Assembly: GCA_030220185.1 (NCBI GenBank)
Contig: JASPKZ010000425.1
Location: 310,001 to 374,000, forward strand
Direction: 5' to 3'
Origin: Diploptera punctata
Taxonomy: Eukaryota; Arthropoda; Insecta; Blattodea; Blaberidae
DNA length: 64,000 nt
Both the position numbers and the translations under genes were made by a program. Of this stretch, positions 10,667-25,199 are shown in pieces; position 1 is the stretch's first letter, and each line of letters opens with the position of its first letter. The notes under the pieces are model-generated. The model ran no database searches. It worked only from the letters and a program-made list of their open reading frames with translations, and was not told the origin of the DNA.

Positions 10667-13600
10667 GTGAGTAACTATACTTAGGCTTAAGCTAATTGTA
10701 AAGAGGGATAATAACAACGAAAATGACAAGACGTGTTAAGTGATAATGACAATTAGTACACATGTTACCTAAGTTAAAATAGTGGTTTATGCTTCATTGA
10801 TAGAGGAAGTTGTCGGTGATTAGCATATTAAGTTATATTGTCATAAGTAATGCCACGAGTGATTTCCAAATTATCGATAAATTCACGACTCACGAAGTGA
10901 GGAGTGAATTTATCTAGAGAATTTGGAAATCAAGAGTGGTATTTGTTAGGACTATTTAACGAATAAAATTAAGCTGTTTACTCACAAATCATTATTTAAC
11001 TATAGTTATTTTAAAATATTTATATATTTAATGTAAACGGCGATGTTTGAAAACAAATGAGAAACGATAGGTACGCTTCTACTTCCTCTTTTGTTTATCA
11101 CTGCAACCTGATCATACTATTTATTGCCAAAGGAACGCAATATTGTAAGGAGGAGCTTTCTTTAATATGGTAATCATAACACTGATAAATATTTGGTGAA
11201 ACACGACTCTGATTGGTTGTAAAACAGAAATCATTGAAACGTGATTGGTCATTGACTCCCATTTGGGGCATGAGTTAAATAGTCATATTAAAGTGTCTGA
11301 GATATCATAAATATGTGATTGATAGCGAATTACTATATTACAATGCTAGGTTGGAATTTTTTTTTACAGAAGCGAGAAAATGGTTAAAACCGAGCTTAAT
11401 AGTTTTCTCGCTTCTGTAAAACACTTTACAAACGTGTTGTACATTATTTTTTCAAGATGGTGTTTTTAAAATAATACATAATAGTAAAATAATAACATCT
11501 TTGTTGGAAATATTTACGTTCATTATAAACAACTGACTGACGTTAGCAGTCTGGCCAATGTATATGCGGTAAATGCCGAAAATAATTAGTTGAGACTACA
11601 GCAGGTCGTGGCATCAATCAGGCATAAAATGGCAGCAAGTACGAATTCATTGCTTTATATTGTTTCAAATAAAGTTCAGTTCATTTAAGATTCAGTGATT
11701 TGTTTTGTATAATGTATATTAACATTACATTTTGGATATACATTGTACGAAGTATACATAAAGTATTTTAACGTGTTTGTTATCTGATCCCTGGAACTTA
11801 CAACTGAATGTTCGCATCATCCTTGTACCACATCTTGTAGTAAGAATAATTTTTGGCGTTGGAAGCAGTGACAGCCCATTAAGATTTAGAAATGTCAATA
11901 ACATACTTACATCTCACGCTCTACATACATTATTATTATTATTATTATTATTATTAACGTTCAGAATGATTAACATTAAGAAGAATAACATTCAGAATGC
12001 AATGAGGAAATTTGGTGTAACGGATGAAGACACAGAGGACAGAGAACGATGGAGGGCTTGAAATACGGGAAATTTGTGAATGTGTATTACAAACTGATAA
12101 TCAAGTCCATAGTCATCTATGTATTTTGTTTTTTAAACTCATGTTAATTATTATGATTGCTTGAATGAAACCTTCAATGACGAGGAAAATTGTCAAAATG
12201 AAAGAAATATTATTATTATTATCATTATTGAAACGCCAGTAAAAAGTAACCATATTAGGTATATGCCCAGAAGCTATCAGAATTATACATAAAAGCAATT
12301 ATATTATATACTAGCTTTACTCTGCCACACGTTCCTGTCGCTAAGTCAGGTTAAATGTTATTCATTGCCGTAAAATATGTAGTATAGTGCGTTGCTTTTA
12401 CGTCCAATAGATAGAGCCGTTATTCATTTTTGAAGAAAGCATATTTTCACATGTCACAGGTAAGACACACATATGTATATGTAAACACGCGCGTATTCGA
12501 ATGCAACGTTGTGTCAAAATTTCAAAGCAACCTGTAAAGAACTTTCGGATATTTCAGATGTTGAACTAACGAACAATTACATTTTTACTCTTAAGTTGGT
12601 CTTCCGAGTTGAAGTTGCTTTCACATCCGATAGATGGAACTGTGTTCCTTTTTTTAAAAGTATATTTTTACCTCTTACAGGTATGACATCGTTAATAATA
12701 TGTTGCACACATATATATAAACACGCACGTATTCGAATGCAACCTTGTGTCAAAATTGAAAGCAATCGGCAAAGAACTTTCGGAGATTTCCGATTTTGAA
12801 CAAACGAAAATTTACAGGTTTACTCTTAAGCTGTTTTTTCGGGCTGACGTTACTTTTGTGTCCAATAGATGAAGCTGTTTTTCATTTTTATAAGATACTT
12901 TTACCTCTCACAGATATAAACAAGCGTGTATTCGAATGCAACGTTGTGTAAAAATTTAAAAGCATTTAGTAAGGGACTTCTCAAGAAGAAAAAAAAAGAG
13001 TCATGAACAGGTAACAACTTTTTAAAAAAGAGTCCTGAACAGGTAACAACTTTTTAAAAAAGAGTCCTGAACAAGTAACAACGTTTTAAAAAAGAGCCCT
13101 GAACAGGTAACAACTTTTTTAAAAAAGAGCCCTGAACAGGTAACAACTTTTTAAAAAAGAGCCCTGATCAGGTAACAAATTAAAAAAATGAGTCCTGAAC
13201 AGGTAACAACTTTTTAAAAAAGAGTCCTGATCAGGTAATAACCTTTTAAAAAAGAGCCCTGAACAGGTAACAACTTTTCAAAAAGAGCCCTGAACAGGTA
13301 AGTTTTTGCCAATAAATAAATAAACGACGAAAAATGTAATTTTTCACCAATGTATTACAAGGCCTGTAAACACTGAACTTAACTTTTTTCCGGGGCTTAA
13401 ATTGCCTATCATAAAAAAAATCTGTGAAAAATATCTATAACTTTATGCACAATTCGCTAAATGTAACAACAGATGTCTCAAACAATATGCCATCAATACG
13501 GTCAATAATACTCCGACAGAAAATATTCACTTTAATTTTTTTATGTTTCAAAGGCTCTCCGAAGGGCGTTCTTAATATTCTGGTACCATAATAATATATT

Positions 13601-16600
13601 TTGGATAGGTAGCGGGCCGAGGAGTACAAATATATATATATAGGAATTCGTGAAGTCAAGTCAGGACTTCTAGTAAGAATTCAGGACATTTATTCTTTAA
13701 CATAAAAGAAAGCCAATGACACTGTTTACAAACCACTTTAATATAACTATGAATAAAATCTAGCAACACCAAATGCAAAATTATATGAGAACAGGTTAAA
13801 CACTAATTTAACATATTATCAGTACATATGAAAAACGCGTAACATAGAACTTGACAATAATACTAGGGAATTTGGAAGCAACCATTTAATATTAAATTGG
13901 CTCAAGAAAGAAATGCTCAGATTTTATCCGTAGACTAAGGACTGTCATCCTTTAACGTATTCACCTTTAGGGCTTAAGTTTTGTTATAATTTTAATTTGA
14001 ACATTCCAGAGAGAATTGAAAACTCTACTTACGTAATTGGCCCTGTAGGGCGCTGGCGGGTCGCCGGGACGCAGCCCGGGACCTAACTGTCCGATCGCTG
14101 CCGACGAGCTGAATCGTGCTCTTTGAATTGTGCAGTTTATATATGATTTTTCTAAGTTTTTTATCCAAAATATTTCCCCAGATTAGAATTTATTTCGTCT
14201 GAGTTTCGCAACATCCCTCGAACCCTCTATTAACATTGGTTTTTAAAACTCCCTTGTTTCATAAAATAAGTTATTCCACTAACATCGGTATGTTTGCTTT
14301 TAAGATTTCCTTGTCTTCATAAAATACGATAACCTATTTTCTTGCTCAATCCCCCATTTACATTGGTATGTTTCATAGAGTTGATCGTTATCTCTACATA
14401 ACTTGCCTTTCAAGGGTCTGTTTTTAAAACTTCCCTGTCTCACGAAATAAGCCAAACCATTTCTCTGTTCCTTATAATTTAATGTCGCTTTCGCCTACTT
14501 TTATCATTAAATTTAGTATTATTACATTAATTATATCTCTTTTCTTTTTAATAATTTCTCCTGTCAGGCAATGCACAATTTAATTTTCCGCTAATTATCG
14601 TGATGTTGTCCTGGCTTTTTTTTTGTCTCGTTATAACATTTTATTAAAAGATAGCTCTATAAACCCCACATGATCAAAAGTACGTGAAGGACAATTAAAC
14701 ACCTAAATAACTTCTAAACAAATCAGTCTGACATGTCGCCGAGGGGCGAGGAAAGGCGCGAGATCGTTTTTCAGCGCTCGAACAGCCTGAGCATCAGGTT
14801 TCCCCTACACCAAGCCGGCCTTTTCTCTCTGGTAGCGCGTCACATCGAAATTTTGCACAAAATTGTCACGATAGATACGTGCAATAAAAGACTACAGTTT
14901 AAGACCCACAAAAAAGTATCTACAACGATTACGGGCCTAATAATACAATGACGAAGAAAATACACTTTTTCGTCGTTTCTAATTTTTTGGCAAACAATTG
15001 TAAACCGATTTTATCTGTTCAGGGTTCATTGATCTTATTGAGCTCTATACTTACTCACTCACAGGCACTATCGAACCCGTAGGTTCATGGCCGAGCGGAC
15101 ATAAGCTCTCCATACATCCCTATCCTGAGCTAATACTTTCCAATCATTCCCTGTATAATCTACTTCCCTCAAATCATAGTTAATGTTATTCTCCCACCTT
15201 ATTCTTGGTCTACCAACTGGGCGTTTTCCTTCTTGTTTTCCTACAAGAAGTTTCCATGCACGTCTTTCATTCCCCATACGCGCAACATGTCCTGCCCATC
15301 GCAGTCTACGAGACTTAACTGTTCTTATTATATCTGGCTTCCTATAAAGACTATATAGTTCATTGTTATGTAGTCTTCTCCATTCACCTGTCTGTTCATC
15401 TCTCTTTGGTCCAAAAATTTTCCTAAGAAATTTATTCTCAACTCATAATCTCCTTTCCTCCCTTAAAGTAAGAGTCCATGTTTCGCACCCATATACTATA
15501 ACTGGTAGAATAATAGTTTTATATATTTTCAGCTTAACGTTTTTTGAAAGGAGATGCATGCATTTCCAGAATTGAGCCTATGTTTAATTTCTTTGTGCAT
15601 CTCATTCCTATTTGTGATTATTGTTCCTAGGTATTTGAATTCAGCCACTTCCTCAAAATTTCCCTCATTTGTCATTAGCTGTCCATTTCCATTATATAAT
15701 GAATTTCTACGTGTGACCATATATTTAGTTTGATTGATATTTACTTCCAGTCCTAATTTCTTAGTGTTACTCAATAGTGTGTGCGTGTTGTCCGTTAGTA
15801 TCTTCTCGCTATCGGCCAATAGTACTACGTCAGCAGCATAAGCTAACAGCTTATCAATATCATTGAGTTGTAAGCCTTCCTCATTCTCTAAAAATTTAAT
15901 GGCATGATCTAGTACAAAATTAAATAGTAGAGGAGATAGAGCATCTCCTTGCTTCAACCTATTCTGGATTTCAAAAGTGTCCGAAAACTGTTTGCCTACG
16001 CGCACCCTACTCTTTGTGCCATTTAGACACATTTGTGTAAGTCTAACTAAGTTTTTAGGAATTCTGAACTCCAACAGGATACTATATAGCTTCTCCCTCA
16101 TAATTGAATCATATCCTTTTTTTGAAGTCTACATATAGTTGATGTACAGTACCATTATACTCCCATTTCTTTTCTAAAATCTGTCTTAAGCTAAAAATCT
16201 GATCTGTTGTAGACATGTTTCTTCTAAATCCACATTGATGATCTCCAAGAATGTCATCAATAAAGGGAGTAAGTCTGCTTACTAATATATTTGTTAGAAT
16301 TTTGTACGAAGTTGAAAGTAATGAGATGCCCCTGTGGTTGTTGCAATCAGTTTTATATCCTTTCTTATAAATTGGTACGATAATTGATTCTTTCCATTCA
16401 TCTGGAAGAGCTTCTTTTTCCCAAATACATACTAAGCAACCAGCGTATCTTGTCCATCAATTTTTCTCCCCCTGATTTTATCAGTTCTGCTGGGATCTCA
16501 TGTGAACCTAATGCTTTATACATCTTCAATTTTTCAATCGCCATTTCAACCTCTAATGCACTTGGTTCTGCGACTAACATTTCTGCTGTCTGTAAATTAT

Positions 16601-19600
16601 CCTCCTCAATGTCCTGTTCTCTATGTACATTTAATAGCTGATTAAAGTAACTTTTCCATCTATTTAATATACTCCTGGAATCTGCAATCATATCCCCATT
16701 TTCATTCCGAATTATGTTTGTTCTAGTCTGAAATCCTTTCTTCTCTACTAATTCCCTGATATAATTCTCTAATGTTCCTATTGCGTTCATTTCAAGATCA
16801 TTAATCTTCTCTCTCAAATATTCCCCCTTTTTACTATTTAGTAACTTGGTGGTTTCCCGTCTAATACTACCCAATTGCTCTAAATTTACCTCATTTGGCT
16901 CGTGTAACCATTTCATTTTTGCTAGCTTTCTTTTCTATACAATGTCGGCACATTCCTCATCAAACCATTTCTTGTTTTGTATCTTTTTCAAATAACCAAT
17001 GCTTTCTGATGCTGACAATTTAATAAGATCTCTTATAGCCTCCCATTCTCTATTTATATCAGTTTCTTCTTCGTTTGCCACATTGTCATCTGAAGATTCC
17101 AGTGCTTCAAATCTATTAGCAATTTTTATATTGTTGCCGCACTTCATCATTTTTCAAGTATTTTAATTCAAATTTTACAGAATCATCTTTAGCGTTTGTT
17201 CCTCTCACTAGCGATAGCCGTTGTCTGATTTTCACTCTGACCAGATGATGATCCGAATTGCAGTCTGTCCCTCTAACTGATCTAACATCGATGATGCTAC
17301 TGTGCCAGCGTTTGTCCACTAAAACATGATCACTAATACAGGATCTTCTCCATAATGCATTCCCTAAAGCGTCTTAAACATTTTTTCCTACAGCTCTTGA
17401 AAGAATTGTAATCCAAACTTTAGTGTTGCCGCATTTTGACTACTGTGACGTTCTACTAACTGACATAAGTGACGGATTGTCGGACAAACTGCAGCGTGTC
17501 CATAATATGTGTATCAGATTCATATTTAATGTTCGAAAATACGATCACATTTCTCCACTATTCCACGAATTGTCATGGCTACATCTAAAAGAGAGAAGAA
17601 AATTGCACTGCCTAATTCTCTTATTTTAGATCCTACATACCTCGATTTCCAATTATTTATTATCCCGTTTCCAGTATCTATCCTGAAACCCTATCTTAAA
17701 CACAAGATTACAACATAGTCTCTTGCTTAATATACCGCAACATAGGACATCACATCACTCCATGTCATATACCATCTTCATTTCTCGCAACCGGAATTCC
17801 CTACCACCAGAAATATGGGCTGCCGGATATTGGCATCTTTTAAAAGAAATCTAAATTTATATTTGCTCTAAACTCGACTTCATTATTATCCAGTGTAAGG
17901 TATATATATTAATTGGAGTTTCTCGTATTATTTATCATATTTATATTATTATTATTATTATCATCGTAAGTATTATTATTGTTATTATCCTTTAAAATGT
18001 TGTTTGTACATGAAATTTACATTGCTACATTTAATGTATCTTTAACTGTTTATAATTAGTATAGTGTATATCTATATTTGTCAAATATTTATTAGTATTT
18101 GTGCTGGTTGAGTGGAAGAGAAGGCCTTATGGCCTTAACACTGCCAGAATAAATAATGCATTATTATTATTATTATTATTATTATTATCTATCTGGTTCC
18201 GAGTTTCGCCATCTGGAGACGTCCCGGTGTATTTATGAATATCCTTATGCAGAAATGTTGTGCCCTTAAAAATGAGATTCTTCGATTTGGCAAAGATGAC
18301 TAATCTAACCCTATTGTCGTTACTATCTTCAAGAAGATTATTGAGCTCTATAACATTCTATTTTTTTAATGAATTCTTTTTCATTGATGAAAAGCGCAAA
18401 CTCCATGTTTTTAAATGTTTGCTATAACTTGCACCACATCGATTTTTTTCCATAATGAATTCCTACGATTTTTATGAAAAAGTGACGTTGAAAGAGTGGA
18501 ACCTGGCCTAGAACAGTTCTAATCATTTCTAATATCGATTGATGGATTATTCAAGAATTATACACAAATTAGACAATAAACTAATTAAAATTTAATGTAT
18601 AGGTAATTATTTTACTATATATTTACTTTTTTATTGCAGGAGAAACTCGAGTTTTTATATGAAGGAACCCAAAATTGTGAAGACTTCGATGGCGATGTCA
18701 ACATGGAAAATCTTTCACTGGATCAAATTGGGAAGAACCTTGTGGCCTTAAATGGAGATCTAGTTTTTAAAAAGGAACTGCCAGATGATTACTTTGTGAG
18801 TTAAAATTTATATTATCAAAAACTAAAAGTATACACAAATAATGCCTGAAAGGACTTCAGAAAAAAAAACAGTTGAAGCAAGACATTTCTTCAGGAGTAT
18901 CATCTAACATAAATTAAAATTCGTATAAACTATTCCATTAATATATCATTTTCTATTACGGTTTAGTTCAATACATATGTTACCGCTTATAAGAATTGTT
19001 GGATCCATCTTTCAGCGGAAGTCCTCGACTTGTGTATTCATTATTTTTATAATTTTATGTTGGAGGTTATTTATAATACTTTAAGTACTAATGGTTCTAT
19101 CGCAATTTTTAAACATATTTTTAAGTGAACAATTGTGTTGTAGTATGGATTTTATAAAATATAGACCTATTTTATAAAATATTTAAAAAAAAATCATAAA
19201 ATCGAATTGATGAATATTGCAACTCGCCAATTTATAAACTATTGATGAGCGCGAAACCAATCCTACCAAAACCAGCAATAGAATATTATTCAAAAGAACG
19301 AACGAGAATTAAAGAGGTGCATGGAAGCTTCTTGTAGGAAAACCAGTTGATAGACCAATAATAAGGTGGGAGAAAAGCATTTACCATGATTTGAGGAAAG
19401 TAGATTATACAGAGGATGATTGGAAAACATACTCAAGATAGGGATGTATGGAGAGCTTATATCCGCGCGGCCATGAACCTACGGGTTTGAAAGAGTCAGT
19501 GAGTTAACAAAACATTTTAATTTGATTTTCGTAGGCCTAAATATTTAACCTGTCTCTCTCTCTCACGCACACACACACACGCACGCACGCACACGCACAC

Positions 19601-19699
19601 ACACACAAACACACACACACGCACGCGCGCGCACACACACACACACACACCCACACAAACACACACACACGCGCACACACACGCACGCGCACACACACG

Positions 19700-19738
<39 letters not shown>

Positions 19739-22700
19739 CCCAATACCTAATATTGTAATCTAATTTCGTTAAAGGTTTTCTTTTCTTCACAATGAAACTA
19801 TTAATCAACCATCAATTTTTCTCCTCCTGATTTTACCTGTTCTGCTGGGATCCATTTGAACTTCATTCTTTATGCATCCTTAATTTTCAATCGCCATTTC
19901 ATCAGCCCCAAATGTGCTTGGCTCTGTGACTAATATTTATGCTGCCTGTATATTATCCTCCTTGTTATTCTGATCCGTATGTACATTTAATAACTGATTA
20001 AACGATTTATTCCATCTATTTAGTATATTCCTGGAATATGCAGTCATATACCCAGTTCCATTTCTTATTACATTTGTTCCAGCCTGGAATCCTATCATTT
20101 TTATCCTAATTATCTGATATAGTTGTCGTATGTTACTAATTTTAATGCATTCATTTCGAGATCATTAATCTTCTATCTCAAATATTTCCTCTTTGTAATA
20201 TTTAAAAACCAACTGGTTTCCCGTATGATGTTACCCATTTGTTTTACTTACTTAATACAGGCTTTCCACTTTACAGCAGTTTGCCTTTGATTCCTACTTT
20301 CCAGAGATTCCTATCTTCCCATTGTCCATCTTCCATACCCCTCTTCATCACGGCATCATATATTCCCTCATAACATGCTCTTCTACTTATCTCCCTCTTC
20401 CTTCTACCTGGTACCATCCAATCCAACACCTGTTTAGGCCACTGGTCTTCCGACTCCGTTGTACATGTCCATACCACTGTAGAGCTCTCTTTGTTATCCT
20501 ATCGATAACAGTTTCTTGTGCATCAATTTCTTGTCTGATATATGTATTTCGAATATGTTGTAGCCTGGATATTCTCACACTTCTCCCGGTTGTTTTACAT
20601 TTATTTAATTTGGCTCGTGTAAAAAAATATTTTTTGCTACCTTTATTTTCTTTATCAACTCAATATAATCCTCATCAAATAATTTCTTATATTATCACTG
20701 TTAAAAATTGCTGACAATTTAATATGATCTCCCATTCTCTATTTATATCAGTTTCTTCTTCCAGTGCCGCATTTTCATCTGCAATTTCTTGTATTTTTAA
20801 TCTATTTTGCTATTTTGACCTGGTATTCTTGTTTAAGTTCATTAAAAAAAATAATTTAAACATTTCAGAATCATCTTCAGCGTTTGTATCTCAAATAAAT
20901 GATAACCGTTCTTTGATTTTATCCTAAACAAATGAGGATCCAAATCGCAGTCTATCCCCCTGACTGACTCGTTGTCAAGCAGCATTTATCTACAATTTCA
21001 TGATCTAGCTGGTTCCACGTTTCACCACATTCAGACATTCAAGTCTATTTACAAATATCCTCATGCTGAAAAGTTGTGCTCTTATCAATACGATTTATAT
21101 AAGGTACAAGTGATTAATCTGAAATTTGTTTACTTTGGGTCTGAATATGTGTTCCTGTCCCACATTTGATTAAAATCTCCTATGGAAATTTTCATATAAT
21201 ATCGTGAAATCCTGTCAAATATGCATTATAATTCTTCATTGAACTCGCCTTTGATCATGTCATCTTTAACTTCAGTGGAACCTGACATATTGACGATTAT
21301 AAAATAAATATCGTTTGACCTTTAGAATTATATATGATATGCTATCGCTTACAAACCTAACATCTCGGGTAGTTGAGGGAATCCTCTATAAGATTAAAAA
21401 AACCGTTCCTGGTCTTTTTCTACCCCATATAAAGCTTCCTGCAAATACAATTTAACCAAGGGAATTTATCTAATTCCCGTGCTCCGCTACTATATAGAGG
21501 AACTTTGGGTAATATGGATCTCTATTTTGAATTTGTTGTTTTTCTTCTTTTAATTAAGGGATTTGAATTTTGTTTAATTACAGTGATTATCATTAGTGTT
21601 ATAATTATGAAATAACATTGTTATTTTATTCAAATATGGAAACATCTTCATAATTTATAAACTTTTTTACATTATGAGAAATGTCCACTTTAACCTCCAT
21701 ATTCGGGTAAAGTGGACCCCAGAATCATCCTAGTTTTTAGACTATTTTTATGTTTATTTACTCTATTAATTTTTACAGACAGGCATAAATTAATCTGAAA
21801 GTATTTATGTCTGATCTTAATTAAAAAGTGTAGATATTTATTTAAGCTGATGATGTAGTATTGTTGGCCGATAGCGAGGAGATACTAAAGGACAATACGC
21901 ACACACTATTGAGTAACACTAAGAAATTAGGACTGGAAGTAAATATCAATAAAACTAAATATATGGTCACACGTAGAAATTCATTATATAATGGAAATGG
22001 ACAGCTGATGACAAATGAGGGAAATTTTGAGGAAGTGGCTGAATTCAAATACCTAGGAACAATGATCACAAATAGGAATGAGATGCACAAATAAATTAAA
22101 CATAGGCTCAATTCTGGAAATGCATGCTATTATGCATTGCAGAGACTCTTGATATCCCAACTCCTTTAAAAAAAAACGTTAAACTGAAAATATATAAAAC
22201 TATTATTCTACCAGTTATATTATATGGGTGCGAAACATGGACTCTTACTTTAAGAGAGGAAAGGAGATTACAAGTATTTGAGAATAAAGTACTTAGGAAA
22301 ATTTTTGGACCAAAGATAGACGAACAGACAGGTGAATGGAGAAGACTTAGTAACAATGAACTTCATGGTCTTTATAGGAAGCCGGATATAATAAGAACAG
22401 TTAAGTCTCGTAGACTGCGATGGGCAGGACATGTTGCACGTATGGGGAATGAAAGACTTGTATGGAAGCTTCTTGTAGGAAAGCCAGAGGGAAAACGCCC
22501 AGTTGGTACACCAAGAATGAGATGGGAGAATAACATTAACTATGATTTGAGAGAAGTAGATTATACAGGGAATGATTGGAAATCATTAGCTCAGGATAGG
22601 GATGTATGGAGAGCTTATGTCTGTGCGGCCATGAACCTACGGGTTCGATGGTGCCAGTGAGTAAGAGTAAGTGAGATATTTATTTAATGTTTTGAAAAAT

Positions 22701-25024
22701 TATTGTTGATTATAACATTCATACGTCATTCATCTGCAGAGAGCGATAGTCTTTGGGTTTAGTAAAATTACTAGGATATTGCATAACAATAATTAAGTGC
22801 ATTGTTTTTACAGATAGCATCCTCAGTGACAAAATATACGATTCGTGTAAAGTGGATCCACGTCTACTTTATCCGACTCGTGGAGGGTCCACATTAACCG
22901 AATTCCTTTCTTATGTTTACTTATTTTATTCAGCAGCCGTGTCACATAACATCAAACCAAAGCCGTCAGTATATTATAGCATCTATATAATATAATATAT
23001 TTAGGAGATTTTTCAACATTTGTAATATTCGATACAGAAACTAAGAATTAATTCTTAGCTTGAAAAACTTTTAAAACGGTAATTTTCATAAATATCACAA
23101 ATAAGCCATTATTCGCACAAAGAATAAAAGAAACTGGCATTGAACACGTCAAAGTTGATGAGGGGAAGAAGTTAAAATATTTTCTGTTCGAGGGCAACAC
23201 CAATTAGAGAAGATATTAACAGGGTCCACTCAAACCGAAGGGTCCACATTACCTGAACTTCCTTTAATGTACTAACATTCCATGCTCCTCATTTTCTAGT
23301 TTTAGGAATTGATTCCTTGAAGTTATCTCCGTCCGGAGATCCGAATAGGAAACCATTTTATCTCCGTATAATAATTTTACCCCATTGGAACCCATGTACG
23401 TGTTTTGGCGGATATACTTTTTCCGTAAAAGGTTGTAACTCGTTGGACCAAGGTATATTTTTGGTCTGGCTTGTCGCCAGTCACCTGTCTCCGGCATACA
23501 TAGGCATGTTCATGGCAGCAAGGCCACAGCCGGTACAGCTATCGGGGTTATTTAAGCACGCAAGCCACACCACCATGATGAAGTGAAGATACCATCAGAG
23601 GATGTAATATAATGCTTATGTTAGTAATAACATTTGCTATGAAAAATTCTAAAGAGTCTATTGCGTCAATTACTGAAACCCGTAAGTTCTCTATCCAACT
23701 TTCTTCCATATTTATTTAGAGCTTGGTCGTAGCATCTGCCAGCGTAACTTTGTCTCAATTCCTGAAATTCATTATTAATTTGGCAGTATTATTTTCTCAG
23801 AAACTGCGCACTTGTGGATGATTCAACTTATATGATTGAACATAGGACAGAAAAATGCTCTCCACAATTACAAGTGAAGATATTAATGCTCTTATTTCAT
23901 TCAGAACTCGTCTGCCGAAGTCTTTAGTGAAGGCAAAATCTATTTGCTGGTCTCGCAATGAATCAGTAATACGGTGCATTAGAAGATGACCAAAGCTCCT
24001 ATTACTGTTCCGAACAGGGTTTTCTTAATTTTCCTTGGTTGTAAAGCAATATGCTTAACATTTCATCGAATTTTTTGTGGATGGCAACTGTGATACTACT
24101 GGGTTTTCTCTGTGTCTAAACTAATGCTCTTAAATTTCTTCCTTATTGTTAAATCGTCCACCGCTGTGGTCTCGAGGTAGCGTGCTGCCTTGTCACGCAG
24201 CGGGCCCGGGTTCGATCCCCGGTCGGGGCAGTCTTCCTGGGTGAGGTTTTTATCGTGGTTTTTCCTCACCAGTAAGACAAATGTCAGGAAAACTTAAGGC
24301 CCAAACGGTCCCCGAAATCATATGGTCATCATCATCAATCTTATCATTACCATCATCATCATCATCCTTCACCGGTGTGGTAATCAATGGGAAGCTACCA
24401 CACCTACAGTTCCCTAGTGAAGTTGCAAGCATAGCATGAAAATGCTATGATTGCAGTGATGGACCTGCCCTTGGGCAGAATTACTATGGATGGATTGTTA
24501 AATCTAGAAAATGTATTGATTATTAATTTCGATTTCTTCTGTAAATTCTATTTTAATGGCTTTTGTTCAGTTTTAATAAGATATATTTTTATATTGGATT
24601 TAGTTATAAATTATTAAGAGTTCGTCGATATAGGCCTATCTTACTCTTAGTTTTACGTTGAAGTGATCTTTTAATTTTTCGAAGTGTTTATCTATTCAAA
24701 AATATAATTATCAAACTACCGCTAAACTAAAGAACACCACAAAAAATTAACTAAAATACATACAATTTTTAGCTTTAAAAAATGGATATCTCGAATAAAT
24801 GATTAATAATAATAAACTAAACAAAAAGCAAAAAAGAGAAAGGAAGAAATAACACATATAACTATAAAGAGGAAAATTGATGCAAATAATAATAAATCGC
24901 TATCCTTAATGTATACAGGTATTTGAAACAATTTGGCAAAAAAAAACACTATAACCTGAATAACATAATTTCAAACAAAATTGAAGAAACACACGCACAC
25001 ACACACAGACACACACACACACAT

Positions 25025-25062
<38 letters not shown>

Positions 25063-25161
25063 GACATAAGAAAAATAAATGCCTGAACGTGATTTGAACC
25101 CGGAACTCTGGGTCGATATCCCAGCGTGTTATCTATTACACAACCAGGCGAATCCAATTCA

Positions 25162-25199
<38 letters not shown>

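Noticed and set aside
19517..19808. Long Cys/Val/Arg-rich open frames
   Set aside because: They are translations of the CA/CG microsatellite in different frames.
24250..24432. Asp-rich frame
   Set aside because: Antisense of the ATC repeat inside SINE family 2.
24906..25157. Frame with runs of Tyr-Ile and Cys-Val
   Set aside because: It reads through TA/CA microsatellites and a tRNA-like cassette; no real protein.
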